This document shows, piece after piece, positions 25,501-37,380 of a DNA stretch of 64,000 nt. The notes under the pieces are model-generated. The model was given only the letters and a program-made list of their open reading frames with translations. It made no database searches and had not been told where the DNA came from. Origin of the DNA: Schistocephalus solidus (Eukaryota; Platyhelminthes; Cestoda; Diphyllobothriidea; Diphyllobothriidae). The stretch spans positions 1 to 64,000 of the forward strand of contig WEDG01004096.1 of the NCBI GenBank assembly GCA_017591395.1, written 5' to 3'. The translations under genes and the position numbers were made by a program. Each line of letters opens with the position of its first letter. The first letter of the stretch is position 1.

Positions 25501-25683
25501 TCGGACCTCTTTACACTACCTGTTATTGTTCCTTAGGTTCAAGAATTACAAAACTTGGACTCGCGTTATCGCGAGCTGCTGCAAGAAGGCGTAAGCCAAA
25601 CAGAACGTGTGCTTTCAGGTAAAATCACCAAACAACAGTACCAGACGTCTGATGCTGACATCGGAGCCAAAAAGTCAGCTTGA
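19563..25683 (+). CDS. RPN1: Ribophorin I, oligosaccharyltransferase subunit 1 (seven exons)
   Basis: This ER membrane protein is a subunit of the complex that transfers the glycan from dolichol-diphosphate to Asn in nascent proteins. I read exons 19563-19781, 19812-20201, 20239-20638, 21992-22230, 22363-22482, 23863-24108 and 25537-25683. All have GT-AG introns and keep frame, giving 1761 nt and 586 residues (human RPN1 is about 607). Residues 1-16 are a signal peptide. Conserved blocks include [38 protein letters not shown] and [17 protein letters not shown]. One membrane segment (about 431-448) precedes YVRLDFSI, and a cytosolic, partly helical tail follows. Several NxS sequons lie in the lumenal part. 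The gene is intact. Whether the 30-nt first intron is really spliced is open; retaining it adds ten residues without a stop. Confidence 0.93.
19782..19811 (+). other. RPN1: Possible 30-nt mini-intron in RPN1
   Basis: The segment starts GTAAGA after AAA and ends TTTTAAG. It is exactly 30 nt, so the frame stays open with or without it. The surrounding lumenal region is poorly conserved and human RPN1 has an intermediate length there, so protein comparison does not settle splicing. The AT-rich interior and strong donor favour an intron. Confidence 0.5.
20202..20238 (+). other. RPN1: 37-nt mini-intron in RPN1
   Basis: The frame of exon 2 (…ENKSAFSE) must shift to reach the conserved block [12 protein letters not shown] and then IEISLWGN. 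Removing 20202-20238 (GTATTACC…CCAAATAG) joins them in phase and restores the ribophorin alignment. Reading through instead leads to an unrelated tail and a stop. The intron is very short, near the lower limit known for animals. Confidence 0.85.
20639..21991 (+). other. RPN1: RPN1 intron 3, no gene inside
   Basis: The intron of 1353 nt starts GTTTGTCC and ends TTTTGTCCTCAG, and splits a Gly codon (phase 1). A short ATATATATATA run is at about 21213-21223. A minus-strand motif GGGTCGAACC (20876-20885) resembles a B-box but lacks a convincing partner. Nothing else is recognised. Confidence 0.75.
22483..23862 (+). other. RPN1: RPN1 intron 5, no gene inside
   Basis: The 1380-nt intron between the membrane-segment exon and the cytosolic exon starts GTATGTCA and ends CTTTTTATTCAG. 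Short open frames inside have no recognisable motifs. Confidence 0.75.
24109..25536 (+). other. RPN1: RPN1 intron 6, no gene inside
   Basis: The 1428-nt intron starts GTAAAATT and ends GTTCCTTAG. It is AT-rich and holds no recognisable repeat or gene. The last exon after it reads [18 protein letters not shown] and ends with KKSA and TGA at 25681-25683. Confidence 0.75.
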
Positions 25684-27485
25684 TTGAAAAAATGGAGGCG
25701 ATTATGGAGTCCCTTTGAACTCTTCGCTTTGAGGTCTAATTGTGGCCAGTTTGTCTACTGCAAATACGTTTTGTCGGAAGGACAATTCAGTTGCCTTTCC
25801 ATTTTGGGCACCGTCTCAATTCCTGGTTTGGTCCATATTCACCGTCTTCTCCCACACTTTTCTTACTTCCGCGTCCCTTTACCATTAACCCCTTCTTCAT
25901 GGAAAGCTCGTACCAGCCATTTGGAAGTTTTAGTTTTTTTTTAAAAAAGTGTTCTTCTGGTAAACTTAGTTTTTTAATGCTCCGTCTGGTCATGACTTTT
26001 GCAACCGATCAGAATGGTACGATTTTGATCAGGAGTTCCTAAGGTTGTGGTCATGGTTGAATTTACCCACGGTTACTTCAGTGCGTGGCCGAACCATGCA
26101 AGGTAGTGACTTTTGGCTACGTCCCATACCGGAGGCCTTCAAAATCGGTCGTGAATTTCTACGTTTGGGATAAACTTCGTTAGTCTAAACAGCGGAGTTT
26201 ATTCATTTGTTTCCATAAACTGCTTAGTATTTCCTGGGTAGCAGCGCTCAGGGATGACATTTCATGACCATAGAACAGAAAAACGCCAAGTATAATTGCA
26301 TGCACTCCTTTTCTGTTATGTTAAACCTCGAGGAATGGCCGCCAGTACTTGCAGAGGTGACATCACGTCACTATTTTAATCGGCATAAACTTGCTCAACT
26401 TAGCCCAAACAGAGCTCCCAAATTATAGCCCTTTGGTACTTCACGAACCAACTTAAGCCATGGCTTACCGGATATGGATATATGGGAAGGTGGCCGTCTT
26501 CACTTCTCACAAGGCATAGCGGTCTTATGACAAGGCCGAGTATTGTCCGCCGGCTGGCGCGATCTCGAAACATAAGTCAGTGTGTTACGGTACTACTAGC
26601 AACATTTCCCTGACTGAAAGATGGTAAATGAATTTATCTATAGCACCTACCGGTTTAGCACTGTCGCTCTCGTGCCAAGAATATTAGGACTAAAATTGGT
26701 CAACCTCAAAAATTTGAGTATTCGAACTCAGAAGCCATTGATGTGGCTCACACAACCCCGCGAAACGCTGTTGATTGCTAGACCGCAGTCGCCGTCTTAC
26801 CGAGCCTATGCTTTATTTCAACTTCCAGGTAATACTCTCCTTTCGCCTTAAATTTCGGTTCTCCAAACAATGTCTGGGTTTTCTTACTGCATCGACTCCT
26901 GCGTCCTGTATGGGGAGCGAGCACTACGGTACCGGTACCTAATCAAGCGTGGTATTTCAGTAAACCCCTGATGCACCAGTAAAAGAATATACTTACTCGG
27001 TGTTCAGTTTATTCTTTCTCTATTTGCGGGTCAGTGCCAGTCGGCAGGTCACTTTCACTAGTACTTTTTACAACCTGAACGTCGGACCACCGGACTACAC
27101 ATCGAGCATCATCCACCTGGATACCGGTGTCAATGCCAACTCTCTGACAGGCTACGGTCTTCGGGTTTAGTCTTCCAAAAATCAGTATTGAGTGTACGCT
27201 CGGTCAGCAGAGCCTTCATAAAGAAGCGCTGCTCGTTTGTGTATTTTTGTCTGCGCCTGCAACTTCATGGCTGTCCCACAATGGACGGTTCAACTGCGAA
27301 AATACGATTTCCAGGAAGTAGTTGAGAAAAAGCTCATGAATTTTATTCGTCGGACATTTCAAATGCATATTCAATGAGACCAATTTTCCGAAACCCAGGT
27401 TGAATTAAGCCCTTATTTCAGTGACCAACTCTACTCAAATTCATATTCCTTTCTCGGATCTGCTGTAGCAGATCGGCGGCTGATC
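25684..27485. other. Non-coding DNA downstream of RPN1
   Basis: The start should contain the RPN1 3' untranslated region, but I see no clear AATAAA signal close to the stop. Open frames here are under about 100 residues and show no family motif. No repeat is recognised. Confidence 0.4.
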
Positions 27486-27487
27486 AT

Positions 27488-27643
27488 TGCTGACAAAGAC
27501 CAGGGATACTGGGATGGCCATTTCTGGTTCAGTAGCCGTCATCAGCCAGGCATACCCAACGCCGGGTGGTGCATCACCCGAGGCTCAAACCCGCAACCTG
27601 CGTGTTAGAAGTCCCACGTTCTAACCCACTGCACCACGGGCTC
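27488..27643 (-). mobile_element. tRNA-Arg-derived SINE, copy 1
   Basis: On the minus strand the element begins GAGCCCGTGG. The A-box TGGTGCAGTGG is at 27626-27636 and the B-box GGTTTGAGCC at 27582-27591. Between them, GGGACTTCTAACACGCAGG resembles the anticodon arm of tRNA-Arg(UCU). The tRNA-unrelated body runs on to about 27488, with GGCCAT and GACGGCTACTG segments shared with the copy at 44825-44980. This head-and-body layout defines a SINE transcribed by RNA polymerase III and moved by a partner LINE. Confidence 0.8.
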
Positions 27644-27649
27644 TTTGTC

Positions 27650-30405
27650 TTGTCGGTTTAGATCTAAAATATTAACATGGATGCACGCTCATCTGCCCAA
27701 AATACTAGCCGCGATGCGGCTGCTGGCGGGCTCGAGAAAGCCTTGAGACAGAATGGGATGAGTATCGTAACCTATCGGTGAGTGTGCATCAATCAGATGC
27801 TTTTATGTGGTCATCACGCTTGATGCCTTTTAGACTCACCTTTTCCGAATAATCAGAGAAGACAGACCACAAGAGTCCTTAGGCAATTTGGAATCCACCC
27901 ACACGCCAAGTCAGCGCACTGCACGCCATAACAAACTTGCTGCTCTCTGGTAAACCGAAACCCGCTCTGACTTGCCTATTTAGGCCATTTCGCTTGTACG
28001 TGTGTTGGCTGGTACAGTGTTCTTGAAACCTAGGGACGTCGGTGTGTACCTATAGGGCCGTTTGTATCAAGCAAAAATACGCTCTGATTCCATCACATTA
28101 TTGCTTATTCAGAGTAAGGACAGCTTTATCATCCCCTGACGCTCATTCGCACTCAGGAGAATCAAGCTCACTGAATACCAGCCGCAATTAGGAATGAATC
28201 CTTTAGCAGCTGCTTAGCTGACCGTGTTCGGCCTCTTGTAAAGTTCACCGTTTCTTCCCAGCATGTGTCCTTTTTGGCAATAGACATGCAGTCAGCCCAC
28301 GATTTCATCGGGAGAAGGCATCTTTAGCCGCTCTGTCGAACGATAGAGATTCGTATGAGGCTGCAGCATCTGAGTACTTCAGCTGGATGTGAATGTGCAG
28401 TGTGGCGGCTCACTGTGCGAAATCGGTGTTACCAACCCGTGTTTCCGATTTTGTGGTCATGCATTCAAATTAAACCGGTGTTTGATGGATGAATTGTGAG
28501 AAGCAGTAAAGACTGAACGTTTGTCGATGTTCTTTCGTTTTTTTGGTGTCTTCCTATACGTACTTGAAGTAAGTTGACGTCATGCAGGTTATATGACCAT
28601 GCTATTTCCTTAATCTCCTAAAGATGAAAACGTATCCCTAAAATAATTTCAAGACAGAGACCCAACTTAGATGCGGTCACTGCATATGAGCGGGAAATTG
28701 CACTTCGCGAAATTGTCTGACTCAGCTTGAGTGATGTTCGTTTCTACAACTTCAGTCTTACGGGTCCAGCCGGGCGTAGTAGCTAATCGCGAACTTTGGT
28801 TTTCTTCTAGTCGTTAAGCTGTACCAAGCACACTGTCTACAGTAAATCAATCCGAACTACCCAATGGAAATAAGTAGCAAAAATGTCGGCGTATATTAAG
28901 AGAGGGGATGGTTGGTTTATGACTTAGCCGCCAGCAAATTAAGGGGAGGTATTGGCATAGAGCGTATAAAATGTGAACTGCCAACATATGCATCTTGTTT
29001 TAATTTTCTCTTGCTGTGTGCAGTTATATCAAGTAGTAGTGTTAACGATGTGCTTCACAAACCGAATATGCGAAGAGCAAAATTCCTTCCTAAAATTAAA
29101 ACAAAGCGCAATAGAATGGAAAAGAGAAGGGGCGAAAAAAACGAGAGCTGAAGAAGTGGGGCATAATGCTTTTCGGTTGACATGTTTTCGATAGGAGCCT
29201 ATCAACTGAAGAGTTCCAGCTGGTGCAGCCTTGTTTTACTAGGCCCTTTCAAATTAGCAAAGGAAGTGTGCATGGTTCCAGTCGGTTAGTAAAACTCTAC
29301 AGTAATATTCAATCCCTAAATACTAGGGTTCATATTAAGTTTTCGTCGGTACGGACCGGCTAAAACGCAAAGGCAGTTGCGTAAAGGACTGCCAAAAGAA
29401 TCCGACGAACATTACGCCAAAGATCGGCCTGTAATTTTGAGAAAAAGGCAACAAAACTAAGTAATTAAGGATGTTCAGATTGTCGTCAGGAGGTTTTACG
29501 CGCATTTCAGATGAGCAGTATTCCCTTTACTACAAAACTTGTCAGTTTTCTGTTGGATGCTTAGTTTTGTCTCTGTAGAGTCCAAGTAAAATGAAAGTAA
29601 TATAATGAGAGAAGAACAAAAATTGCAGATTTAAGTTGTTTTTCACGATTAAAAATTTAAGTGAATCAGTTGTTGACGCACTTTACCGTTAATTGATAAA
29701 TATAATTACAAGACCATCTGGTTTAAATAACTCTCGGCACCATCAAATTTTTCGTGCTAAGGCCTCTGAAATCTTTACTAGAAATTGGGAACACTAATTT
29801 CAACCATGTTTGCGGTAATTGGCGGCCAACTGCGTTTAAGCGTCAGTGTTTACTTCCTCCGCCTCTACGGATTTGCTGTAACACAAAAAGGGAAATCTAT
29901 AGACTTTTTCGGAAAGACTTTACAAATATATTTCAAAGATGTGAATACGTAAATTTAAAAAGAACGTTGTTTAAACATTAATAAAGTGAAAATTATTCAT
30001 AAAACACCTGCTCCAGGTGGTCTTCCTTCCCATTAATACGCTAAACAGCTAAGAATATAAGAACAACATCAACGCAGGTGCAATAACTTTTTGCATAATT
30101 TGATGCTCCCTTCCTGCCGTCTAGCGATCTTGGTGGTGGATTATGGAATCCCTCTTGTTAGTCTTTGTACCCAGGTGAGGTAGAATAAGTTTCAGCACGA
30201 AGCTTCAGGGAGTATTATAAACAAATGAGAAGATTAAAAAATGCTACACTATTTCATAATTTTCAGAGTTGATAGATGTGAAAAACTAGCAATAGCCGGA
30301 TGAAGCCTGAAGAAAGCGGGCGGCGGCTGATTCATTCTAGTTAAGATATTTAAAAGCGAGAATACCTCGGAACAACATCTACGGCCCCAAGGAAATTGAG
30401 AAGCC
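27650..30405. other. Non-coding DNA, nothing recognised
   Basis: There are no long open frames, RNA genes or clear repeats. The longest frames (about 28912-29151) are lysine-rich at the end and have no known motif. Confidence 0.4.
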
Positions 30406-30409
30406 CACT

Positions 30410-30815
30410 CAGACATGACAGGTCGATAATAGTAAACCATTCGAGCTATCGTGGGCTCTACAAAGTGGGTGCAGCGCCGGTGACTTTTGCGCGAATCGGT
30501 GTATATTGAGATAAACCTGACCTGCATCTACCGTAAGACTTGTTCCCTCACTGATCTTCCTCCAATGGCGGGACACTGCCTAGACGACCAGAGTTAGGCG
30601 CGGGCCCATCCACGTATGCCGAGCGCAGCCTGGTTTCTAGTACAACTACCAGAATACTGTAAAGGCTGCTTGGATCTCAGCCCATTGAGAGTGCCATAAA
30701 GGCCACATTAATAGAGAGAGCCATTGCAGCTTGACAAAATCCTCAGAAGGACTGAGTTATCCAGTTGGTAATCTTCCAAGCCACGACTCCTACCGCACCC
30801 TGATAGATTCGGCGT
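30410..30815 (+). repeat. R1 repeat, diverged copy
   Basis: The order of landmarks matches the R1 unit at 38737-39190. The first is GCCGGTGACTTTTGCGCG, followed by a CATCTACCG segment, GAGTGCCATAAAGGCCACATT and AGAGAGAGCCATTGCAG. Near the end, GAGTTATCCAGTTGGTAATC is followed by TTCCAAGCCACGAC. The copy is diverged and its 5' edge is unclear. Confidence 0.6.
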
Positions 30816-32830
30816 TGCTAAAGTTGCAACAGGCAAGACGCAGACAGCTGTTTCATGTTTGTTACCGATCATCAGTACGCCATATGCCGTGTGTCAATTA
30901 TACTTAGTGAGAATTGCGATGATTTACGGTGGGGATGGATTCATTTGTGTTGGCCTCATCCACTCTTCCTGATTTAATGCACTAGTCATCTGTTTGCCAA
31001 GTAGCTGATCACGGTAAGATACCGAGAACGACAATTTGCTATCTGGTGGATAATTGCCCTTAAAACCGGAGAACGGAGCTAGTTTGTTCTAAGTAACAAA
31101 TAGGTCATATGTGAGCTCAGGACAACGGGAAATTAACGCAATTGATTAAAAAAAATTGAGTTTGGAGCATGCAGATCACAGCCAAATTTACATGCTACAT
31201 ACGCAGATTCCAGAAGAAAATAGATGCCGCGAAGGGATGCGCAGCCAGATAGGGAAAACGCGGAATTAGAAAGCAGTTAATTCCCATTCAGCCAACACTA
31301 GTATGTTCAAAATAAATATCTATCATTCAGCGTGACTATACGACACATTATAGGAGTAAGCCTTGTGCTGCAGTAGATTCTCCACACTGGCAAAAAGGTC
31401 AGCAGCAAGATATAAATAGCAGGTGCTATCAAACCGTTCCATGAGAGCTCAGCGCAACAAATAGAGCGTGATCAGCACGGCTTGAAAAAAAGTCGATGAC
31501 AAAACTGTCTGGTCATCATTACCGATGAAGGAGAGGCGTCTGCTCTACCGCCATACAGTCACTGGTATCTTAAACCTCCGCCCGGGCTTTGATTTGGTCC
31601 TTGATGGCGTGGCAGTCTAGGCAAGCACACGCTTTCCACAACTTATTACTGGTCTCTACAATAAATGTGGAAAACAAATTAACAGCAATTCAAATATATG
31701 CGGACAGTTAGAAGGAATTACTTAGGCAACATAAGGCAAGGATCTGATATGTGTAACCACCTAGCAAATAAACACACGAGGTCTCCTGTAGTAGAGGAAT
31801 GGCGGTAATTAGGGGTTTTTGACGTGGGAAAAATGACAAAAAGTGGGAAAATGTAGAGGCAGAAACATTAAATAAGCAGAGTTGTTTTAATACTCCAATT
31901 AAATTCTTGAAACAGAGCCCAATTCAAAAACGGCACGTCGTAGCAAACTATAAACTAACTCTAACTACAAAATTAACCCTACCACTAGCAGAAAATTCGC
32001 ATATAATTGGCCAAGCGTCTAGTAATTCTGCCGTGATTGCGTACATAAGATGCTTATCAATCATAGTATCAAGATATTGAATGCACATTAGAGTGCTGGA
32101 TTTTGAATGCGCGTTCTGCTGGTCACTTGTGACCATCACACTCGTTAAGACGAGAAATTTTGTAGTATGGTTTGTGTATCCACTGACTTGCGCAGCCTTA
32201 ATAAATTGAGACATTGTATAGAAAACATGCATAAAGCACCGTTTCTTATACTCCGTTTGTAGCGCGTTTCATCTTCACATTTTCCGGTTGAAAAATATTT
32301 TAGGCCTTGAACCGCTTGGGAATAGATTTTTGTGACCAGAAAATGTCTATTCAAGCGGTAGAATATGCATGTGTTTGACAATACGGCTTTTGGAGTGCGC
32401 AACGTGACCTATATCTATTGTCAACTTTTATGGAGGTTAGATGGCATCTTCCCAATAACAAAAATGAAGGTGTATTCCTCTTAAGATGAAAACTGTAAAG
32501 CGTGTAATGAAAAAACTAAACACATATGGAAAAGTAGAAGATTTTAGGAAGCAAGTTGCTGTGAAACGGTTATAAGAACAGCTGTTTTGTGCACGCTTCC
32601 TGCGCGGTATGTTTACTTTCATAAAGGCATTGCAAATCGCTGGATACTCAATGCATACTATTAAATTGATAATCTTTAGGAGAGAACGATGCTTAGGGGC
32701 TACCAGAATGAGGGCATTCGAAAGCCAGCATCCATGTGTAGCTGAGATATCCTAGGACTGTGCTGTGTGCTAATCAGTACCGCAAGAAAAGAGTAACTGA
32801 AATGATCATTTCGGGCTTATAAGCAGTCAT
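30816..32830. other. Non-coding DNA, nothing recognised
   Basis: No gene or repeat is supported. A minus-strand frame of 94 residues (31948-32232) has no recognisable motif, and the phrase DQHGLKKSR at about 31470 is too short to support an RT remnant. Confidence 0.4.
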
Positions 32831-32834
32831 GAGC

Positions 32835-32915
32835 AAGCCATTCCCAACCCCAGGTTTCCAAACCCCCTGAGGTTGGTTAGAACTTCAACAATCTAACCAT
32901 TGAGCCACGGTTGTG
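32835..32915 (-). mobile_element. tRNA-Arg-derived SINE, diverged head (copy 2)
   Basis: The minus strand has the A-box TGGCTCAATGG (32897-32907) followed by TTAGATTGTTGAAGTTCTAACC, parallel to the tRNA-Arg-like arm of the other copies. A GGGGGTTTGGAAACC segment stands where the B-box should be. Only the tRNA-related head is clear. It lies right beside a minus-strand R1 copy. Confidence 0.6.
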
Positions 32916-32929
32916 CCAATTTTAAGGGC

Positions 32930-33215
32930 CAAGCGGCATAGGCGCTGGACCAGATCAGGGTATGGCAGACATTATTGGCCGTGCGCACGCATAAAAATGA
33001 TACGCATCTGGGTGAGCGTGTGTTGGCACGCCTAGGGGTAGGCTCAAGCTGCGCCAAACACCTGTGGTTGATCCAGCTTCCGGTCTTCTCAACTCTCCCT
33101 CTCTCTCTTTCTGATGAAGTGGAGGAGGTGGAGGGGAGCGAATGCAGTAAATGCAGCGGTACTCTACTATCACTTTAAATGAATTTACGCACAAGTCACC
33201 GTTCCTGTGCTCAAA
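32930..33215 (-). repeat. R1 repeat, partial
   Basis: Minus-strand landmarks are GGAACGGTGACTTGTGCG, AAAGTGATAGTAGAGTACCG, a CCTCCACCTCCTCC tract, GAGAAGACCGGAAGCTGG and CCTAGGCGTGCC. They match the first half of the R1 unit at 38737. The frames that run through it on both strands are not real genes. Confidence 0.65.
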
Positions 33216-33570
33216 AGTGTGCTAGGAGCTAATACAGGAGCTAAGGAGCTAATGTAGGTTTATGTTGCAATTTTAACCCTGGGAAGAAAACCTGAGTTAA
33301 TGACCTGGCGGGTACTAATAACTTCCATACATTTATACATTTTGAACATGGGTGAACGGTTTGAGCAATAATCAAGGTAAACTACAATTTATTCCTTTGT
33401 AGGTCCTGACGCAATAAGATAAGATACACAGTCAAATATAGGTCATTAGTACTGCAATAATGCTAATCTAGCATACACAAACTTGATAAATTTCTGGGGA
33501 CATGACAGTCAGTGAAACCCAAATTTATGAGAAAATTACACTGATGTTATAATTACGACTTAGAACTACT

Positions 33571-33795
33571 AGTTCGACCGTGGTTTTCGACGATGTCTAC
33601 CGTATGCACCACAACAGGGTGGCGCAGGGACGGTGACTTGCACTGGATTATATTAAGAATAGAGTTGCAGTGTATCTACCTCACTCCCTGTTCCGTTCCT
33701 CCACCTGGAGCTGGCGTCAAGAAGACCGGAGATGGGAGAGGGCGCAGGCCCACACATTGTGATCAAGTTCAAACAACGAGCAAACAGTTTTAATA
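33571..33795 (+). repeat. R1 repeat, 5' part
   Basis: The copy starts with AGTTCGACCGTGG and continues TTTTCGACGATGTCTACCG, GACGGTGACTTGCAC, CACCTGGAGCTGGCGTCAAG and AAGACCGGAGATGGGAGAGG. This matches the R1 start at 38737 and 62195. It stops after the first third of the unit. Confidence 0.7.
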
Positions 33796-34284
33796 TAGCC
33801 TCATAAGCAATGGCTAATTACACAGTCATGCGTTAACTCAGAGTTCCTCGTTGTCACCTCACATATTTAGCCAACACTAAAGAGTTCGATAAACAGTCAG
33901 GGCCGCCAATGAGAAGGATCTTTACATCCGACCAGTCGAACCACTGAGCGGTGGTAAACTATAGATTTTACAGTTGTTTCTCCCCTAAGTGATCAGTAGG
34001 AAAGGGCTAACAGACGGAGAGGAATATTATCACTGAAAATAGATAAATATGGTGTTCTGCGAAAAATATGTTGCTGTAACATGCCCAACCGGGAAGCATT
34101 AATGAAGATCCTTAAGCATACATTAAAAGTCTTTAAGCAGGATTCCAGTGCTACTAAAAATGAAAAGTGCTCAAGTTATTACAACTGTCACGCGAGAATT
34201 CCTTCAAACCGCAAATATTCCCGATTGCATGGGTTCATACCCTATGTGAAGAAATCGAGGTGCCCCCTAAAATGGAGCAAACGG

Positions 34285-34565
34285 TAGATACGTTGGACCA
34301 CCAGGACGGCCAGATCAGGGTCCGGCAGGTGTAATTGGGGATACGCATCCATTAAGGATGCCACACAAGGGAGAAGGTTTGGTGGCACGCCTAGGCGCGA
34401 GCTCAGGCCGCGCCAACCGCCTGCGTCCGATCCCGCCTCCAGTCTTCTCGACTCTTTCTCGCTCTCATCTGAAGGGGACGCGGGGGAGGCAAGCGAGGGC
34501 GGTAGATGCAGCATAATTCTATTATCACTTTAAATTACTTTACACAAAAGTCACCGTTCCTGGAC
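34285..34565 (-). repeat. R1 repeat, partial
   Basis: On the minus strand GGAACGGTGACTTTTGTG is followed by AAAGTGATAATAGAAT. Further on are a CTACCGCCC tract, GAGAAGACTGGAGGCGGG, CCTAGGCGTGCCACC and ACCCTGATCTGGCC. It is closely similar in extent to the minus-strand copy at 32930-33215, which suggests both ended at the same internal point. Confidence 0.65.
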
Positions 34566-34569
34566 CCAA

Positions 34570-35600
34570 CGTGCTGTGGGGCACAAAGTCTATATTCTCC
34601 GAACCGACGGTCAAATTGTCCTACGCTACATGTCAATTCTCATGCCATAAAATTAAACGCACTCTTTTTGTTTAGATGTGCACCTTAGCAATAACCCGAA
34701 TGTAAGGAATTAGTCAGGATATAAGACGTTTTACTTCTAGTGTTTCACCGTACTAGCTATCCGAAGAGACAAATCCCAGGAATTGGGAACGGTATCGCCT
34801 GCGTAAACTAGTAAGTAAACGTTCTTTCGAATTTCCTTTCAGGTTTTAATGATCGGATGTGCCATCTGGAGCCAAAATTTCCCGAATCTTAAAGTACATC
34901 CCTTTAAATGAATTTTCCATGAGAATCACGATCTTCTGCCTGTACTTTCGTTAAGTAGGTCGCTAGTCTAGGCAATCAAAATTGGAAGCATAACAGAATC
35001 AAATCGACTTATTATTTAACAGTGGTCACTTCCTTATCATATTCGGAAGCAAAACTACTGGATTAAATCAATTGTATCACAAATTATGGATGTATGCATT
35101 TAAGCGATTTTGAGAAACAGGAGATCGAAAGCGATCTTTAGAAAATTCTCATTCAAAATAGCAAAATTTAATGATGAGGTTCTCTTAAAAGAATAAATGC
35201 GCGTGGACTTTGCATTATTTATGTTCAAGGTGAAACGTACTACGTAAAAACATGGGAAAAGGCGAGTTTTGTCCTAAGGGAAGCAAACTAAGTGACTTAA
35301 TTGCAGCAGTATTCAAAGGAAGTAAACTCTGAACTAAAAAGAAGAATTGCGGGTCTTTTAGCAGCCATGCTCTATAAATTATGCTCTGGGTCAAATAAGG
35401 AATTAGCACCAACGTGTCTTGAAGTACAGGTAATCTTTCCAAGGAATGACATTAAAAGATCCAGGAACTTGTTGAACAAACAAGGGAATGCTGTTGGCGT
35501 TTCAATAGCAGGTTTTCTGGATTTACGAGAAAATGTCTTTATATCTCAGTGTATTTATATCTTACCCCTGACGTAATGGACTAGAATAGGAAATGAACAA
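34570..35600. other. Non-coding DNA, nothing recognised
   Basis: Frames at 35215-35442 (-) and 35301-35576 (+) overlap each other and show no family motif. No repeat is recognised up to the edge of the Tigger-like transposon. Confidence 0.4.
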
Positions 35601-35603
35601 CTA

Positions 35604-35617
35604 CAGAGGAACCTCAG
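35604..35617 (+). repeat. Left terminal inverted repeat of Tigger-like element
   Basis: CAGAGGAACCTCAG pairs with the right end except at two positions and is preceded by the TA target dinucleotide. It is the transposase recognition end. Confidence 0.85.
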
Positions 35618-35869
35618 ATGACGAGCAGCCCCACCTACGAGCATTTCAGTTAACGAGCGAGCCACTCGCAAAAAGTTATGTTGATTGACGAGCTGCCGCT
35701 CAGGTAACGAGAAAACTGCGTGTTGCTTCCTAGCGTTCCCGCTGGTCCTCGCAAATTCTCCGACGCCTCCGAGATTGTATTGTTGCTTTATCGCGTAGGA
35801 TGAGTATCCTTCTGCGTTTATTTGTTTTTGTTTTTGTTGTTGTTTTGGGACCACAGTTTGTAAGCTACG

Positions 35870-37380
35870 ATGACGCCAAAGAAGCTGCTTGCTAAAGATA
35901 TCGTTTTCAAAAGGAAGAAAGACACAATTACTGCAGATTTGAATAAGAAAATCATAGCAGAGCACGAGCGTGAGGTTTGTGTGACTGCTCTCGTCAGGGA
36001 ATATGACAAGTCATCATCCAAAAATCTGTACCATCTTGAAGAGGAAGGAAGCTTGATGCAGCTAAAAGAAGCTGTCAAGGTTACCAGGAAACGTCCGAAA
36101 CTCCAAGAAGATGTTGAGAAGCTGCTGTTGGTCTGAATGAATTAAAGGAAATGATATGGCGATAGTAACCTTCGAAGCTATTGTTTGTGCTAAGGTGAAG
36201 GTGCTGTATGTGGACCCTAGCAGGAAGACAACAGGTACGTCGTCGGAAGATGAAAATATATTTAGAGCATGCCGGGGAGGGTTTGAGAAATTTCGGAATG
36301 GAAGCGGTCTACACAGTGTTGTGCTTCCTGGGGAGGCTGCCAGCTCTGATAAAGCTGCTGCCGATAAATGTTTTCCAGTTTTCCTGGAATTCGTTGTTAG
36401 AGAAGAGTTCTTGCCCCAACAAGTTTTTAATTGTGACAAGACTGGTCTGTTTTGGAAGAAATCAACGAAGAGGATCTACATCATGCAAGAGGAAAAAAAT
36501 ATTTGCCTGGCCACAAGCCGATGAAGGATCGACTTACCCTCTTACTCTTTGCCAATGCAATTGGCGATTACATGGTCAAGCGCTGCTCGTCTATTACTCA
36601 GAAAATCCACGAGTGTTCAAAGCGAGTAAATGACAAATACTCGACTGAATTTGATGCGGAGGCCCAATACAAAATCCTGGGCCACGCGGATATTCTTCAG
36701 TGAATGGGTCCATGACGTTTTTGGTTCCTCAGTGAGAAGTTATCTTGAAGAGAAGCAGTTAACACTCAAGGCCTTGCTTGTGCTCGATAATGCTCCTGTG
36801 CATCTTTCACAGATGTAAGATGATTTGTTTCTAGAAAATCAGTTCATCACCATCAAGTTTTTTCCTCTAAACACCACACCACTCCTCCATGGCCAACTTT
36901 AAGAAGCTCTACACAAAGACGTTGTTGGAGAGGTGTATTGATGTGACAGACACTACAGAACTGACCCTCGCAGAATTTTCGAAGGAGCACTTTAATATCC
37001 TGGGTGCCTTACGTTTGATCGAGAAGGCCTGGAGAGGAGTGACACGGAGGACTGTAAACTCTGCACGGCGAAACCTGTGGCCTGAGGGTGTCCCTGAGCG
37101 AGACTTCGATGTTTTGGTACTGCATCTGCACCAGTGGACAACCCTGAAGTGCATCAATGGATGATATTGTCACTCTGGGGCAAAAATTTCGGTCTGGACG
37201 TGGATGCTGCCAATGTGCAGGAGTTAGTGCGGGAGCACAGTGATGAACTGACCACCGAGGAATTCATGGAACCTAAGAAGGAGCTGAATCAAATGTAGGT
37301 ACAAGAGCTCTCGCCAGGGGAGCAGGAGTTAAGTGAGGATGCCACCTCTTCAAGTGAGATCAGGAAAAGATGTGAAGGTT
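35870..37380 (+). pseudogene. Tigger-like (pogo) DDE transposase, frameshifted
   Basis: The order of fragments is that of a Tigger transposase. A CENP-B-like N-terminal helix-turn-helix region lies at 35870-36136. A second DNA-binding part (TTGTSSEDE…FEKF…GLHSV) starts at 36156 and leads into the first catalytic Asp in FNCDKTGLFWKK (codon 36435-36437). Then come GHKPMKDRLTLLL, LLVYYSENPRVFK, SEWVHDVFGSSV and the second Asp in LLVLDNAPVH (codon 36786-36788). After NTTPLLH a gap of about eight codons (near 36886) removes the block that normally carries the third Asp. NFKKLYTKTLLERC and HFNILGALRLIEKAWR follow. At least five frameshifts or stops are present. The enzyme would have cut and joined transposon ends in the nucleus. 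Confidence 0.88.

Noticed and set aside
31455..31560. The phrase DQHGLKKSR as a possible RT motif.
   Set aside because: Only one short motif, no motif A, B or C around it, and stops follow at once.
33108..33130. CTGATGA in the minus-strand R1 neighbourhood as a hammerhead ribozyme core.
   Set aside because: The required stem II and GAAA partner are not found at the proper spacing.
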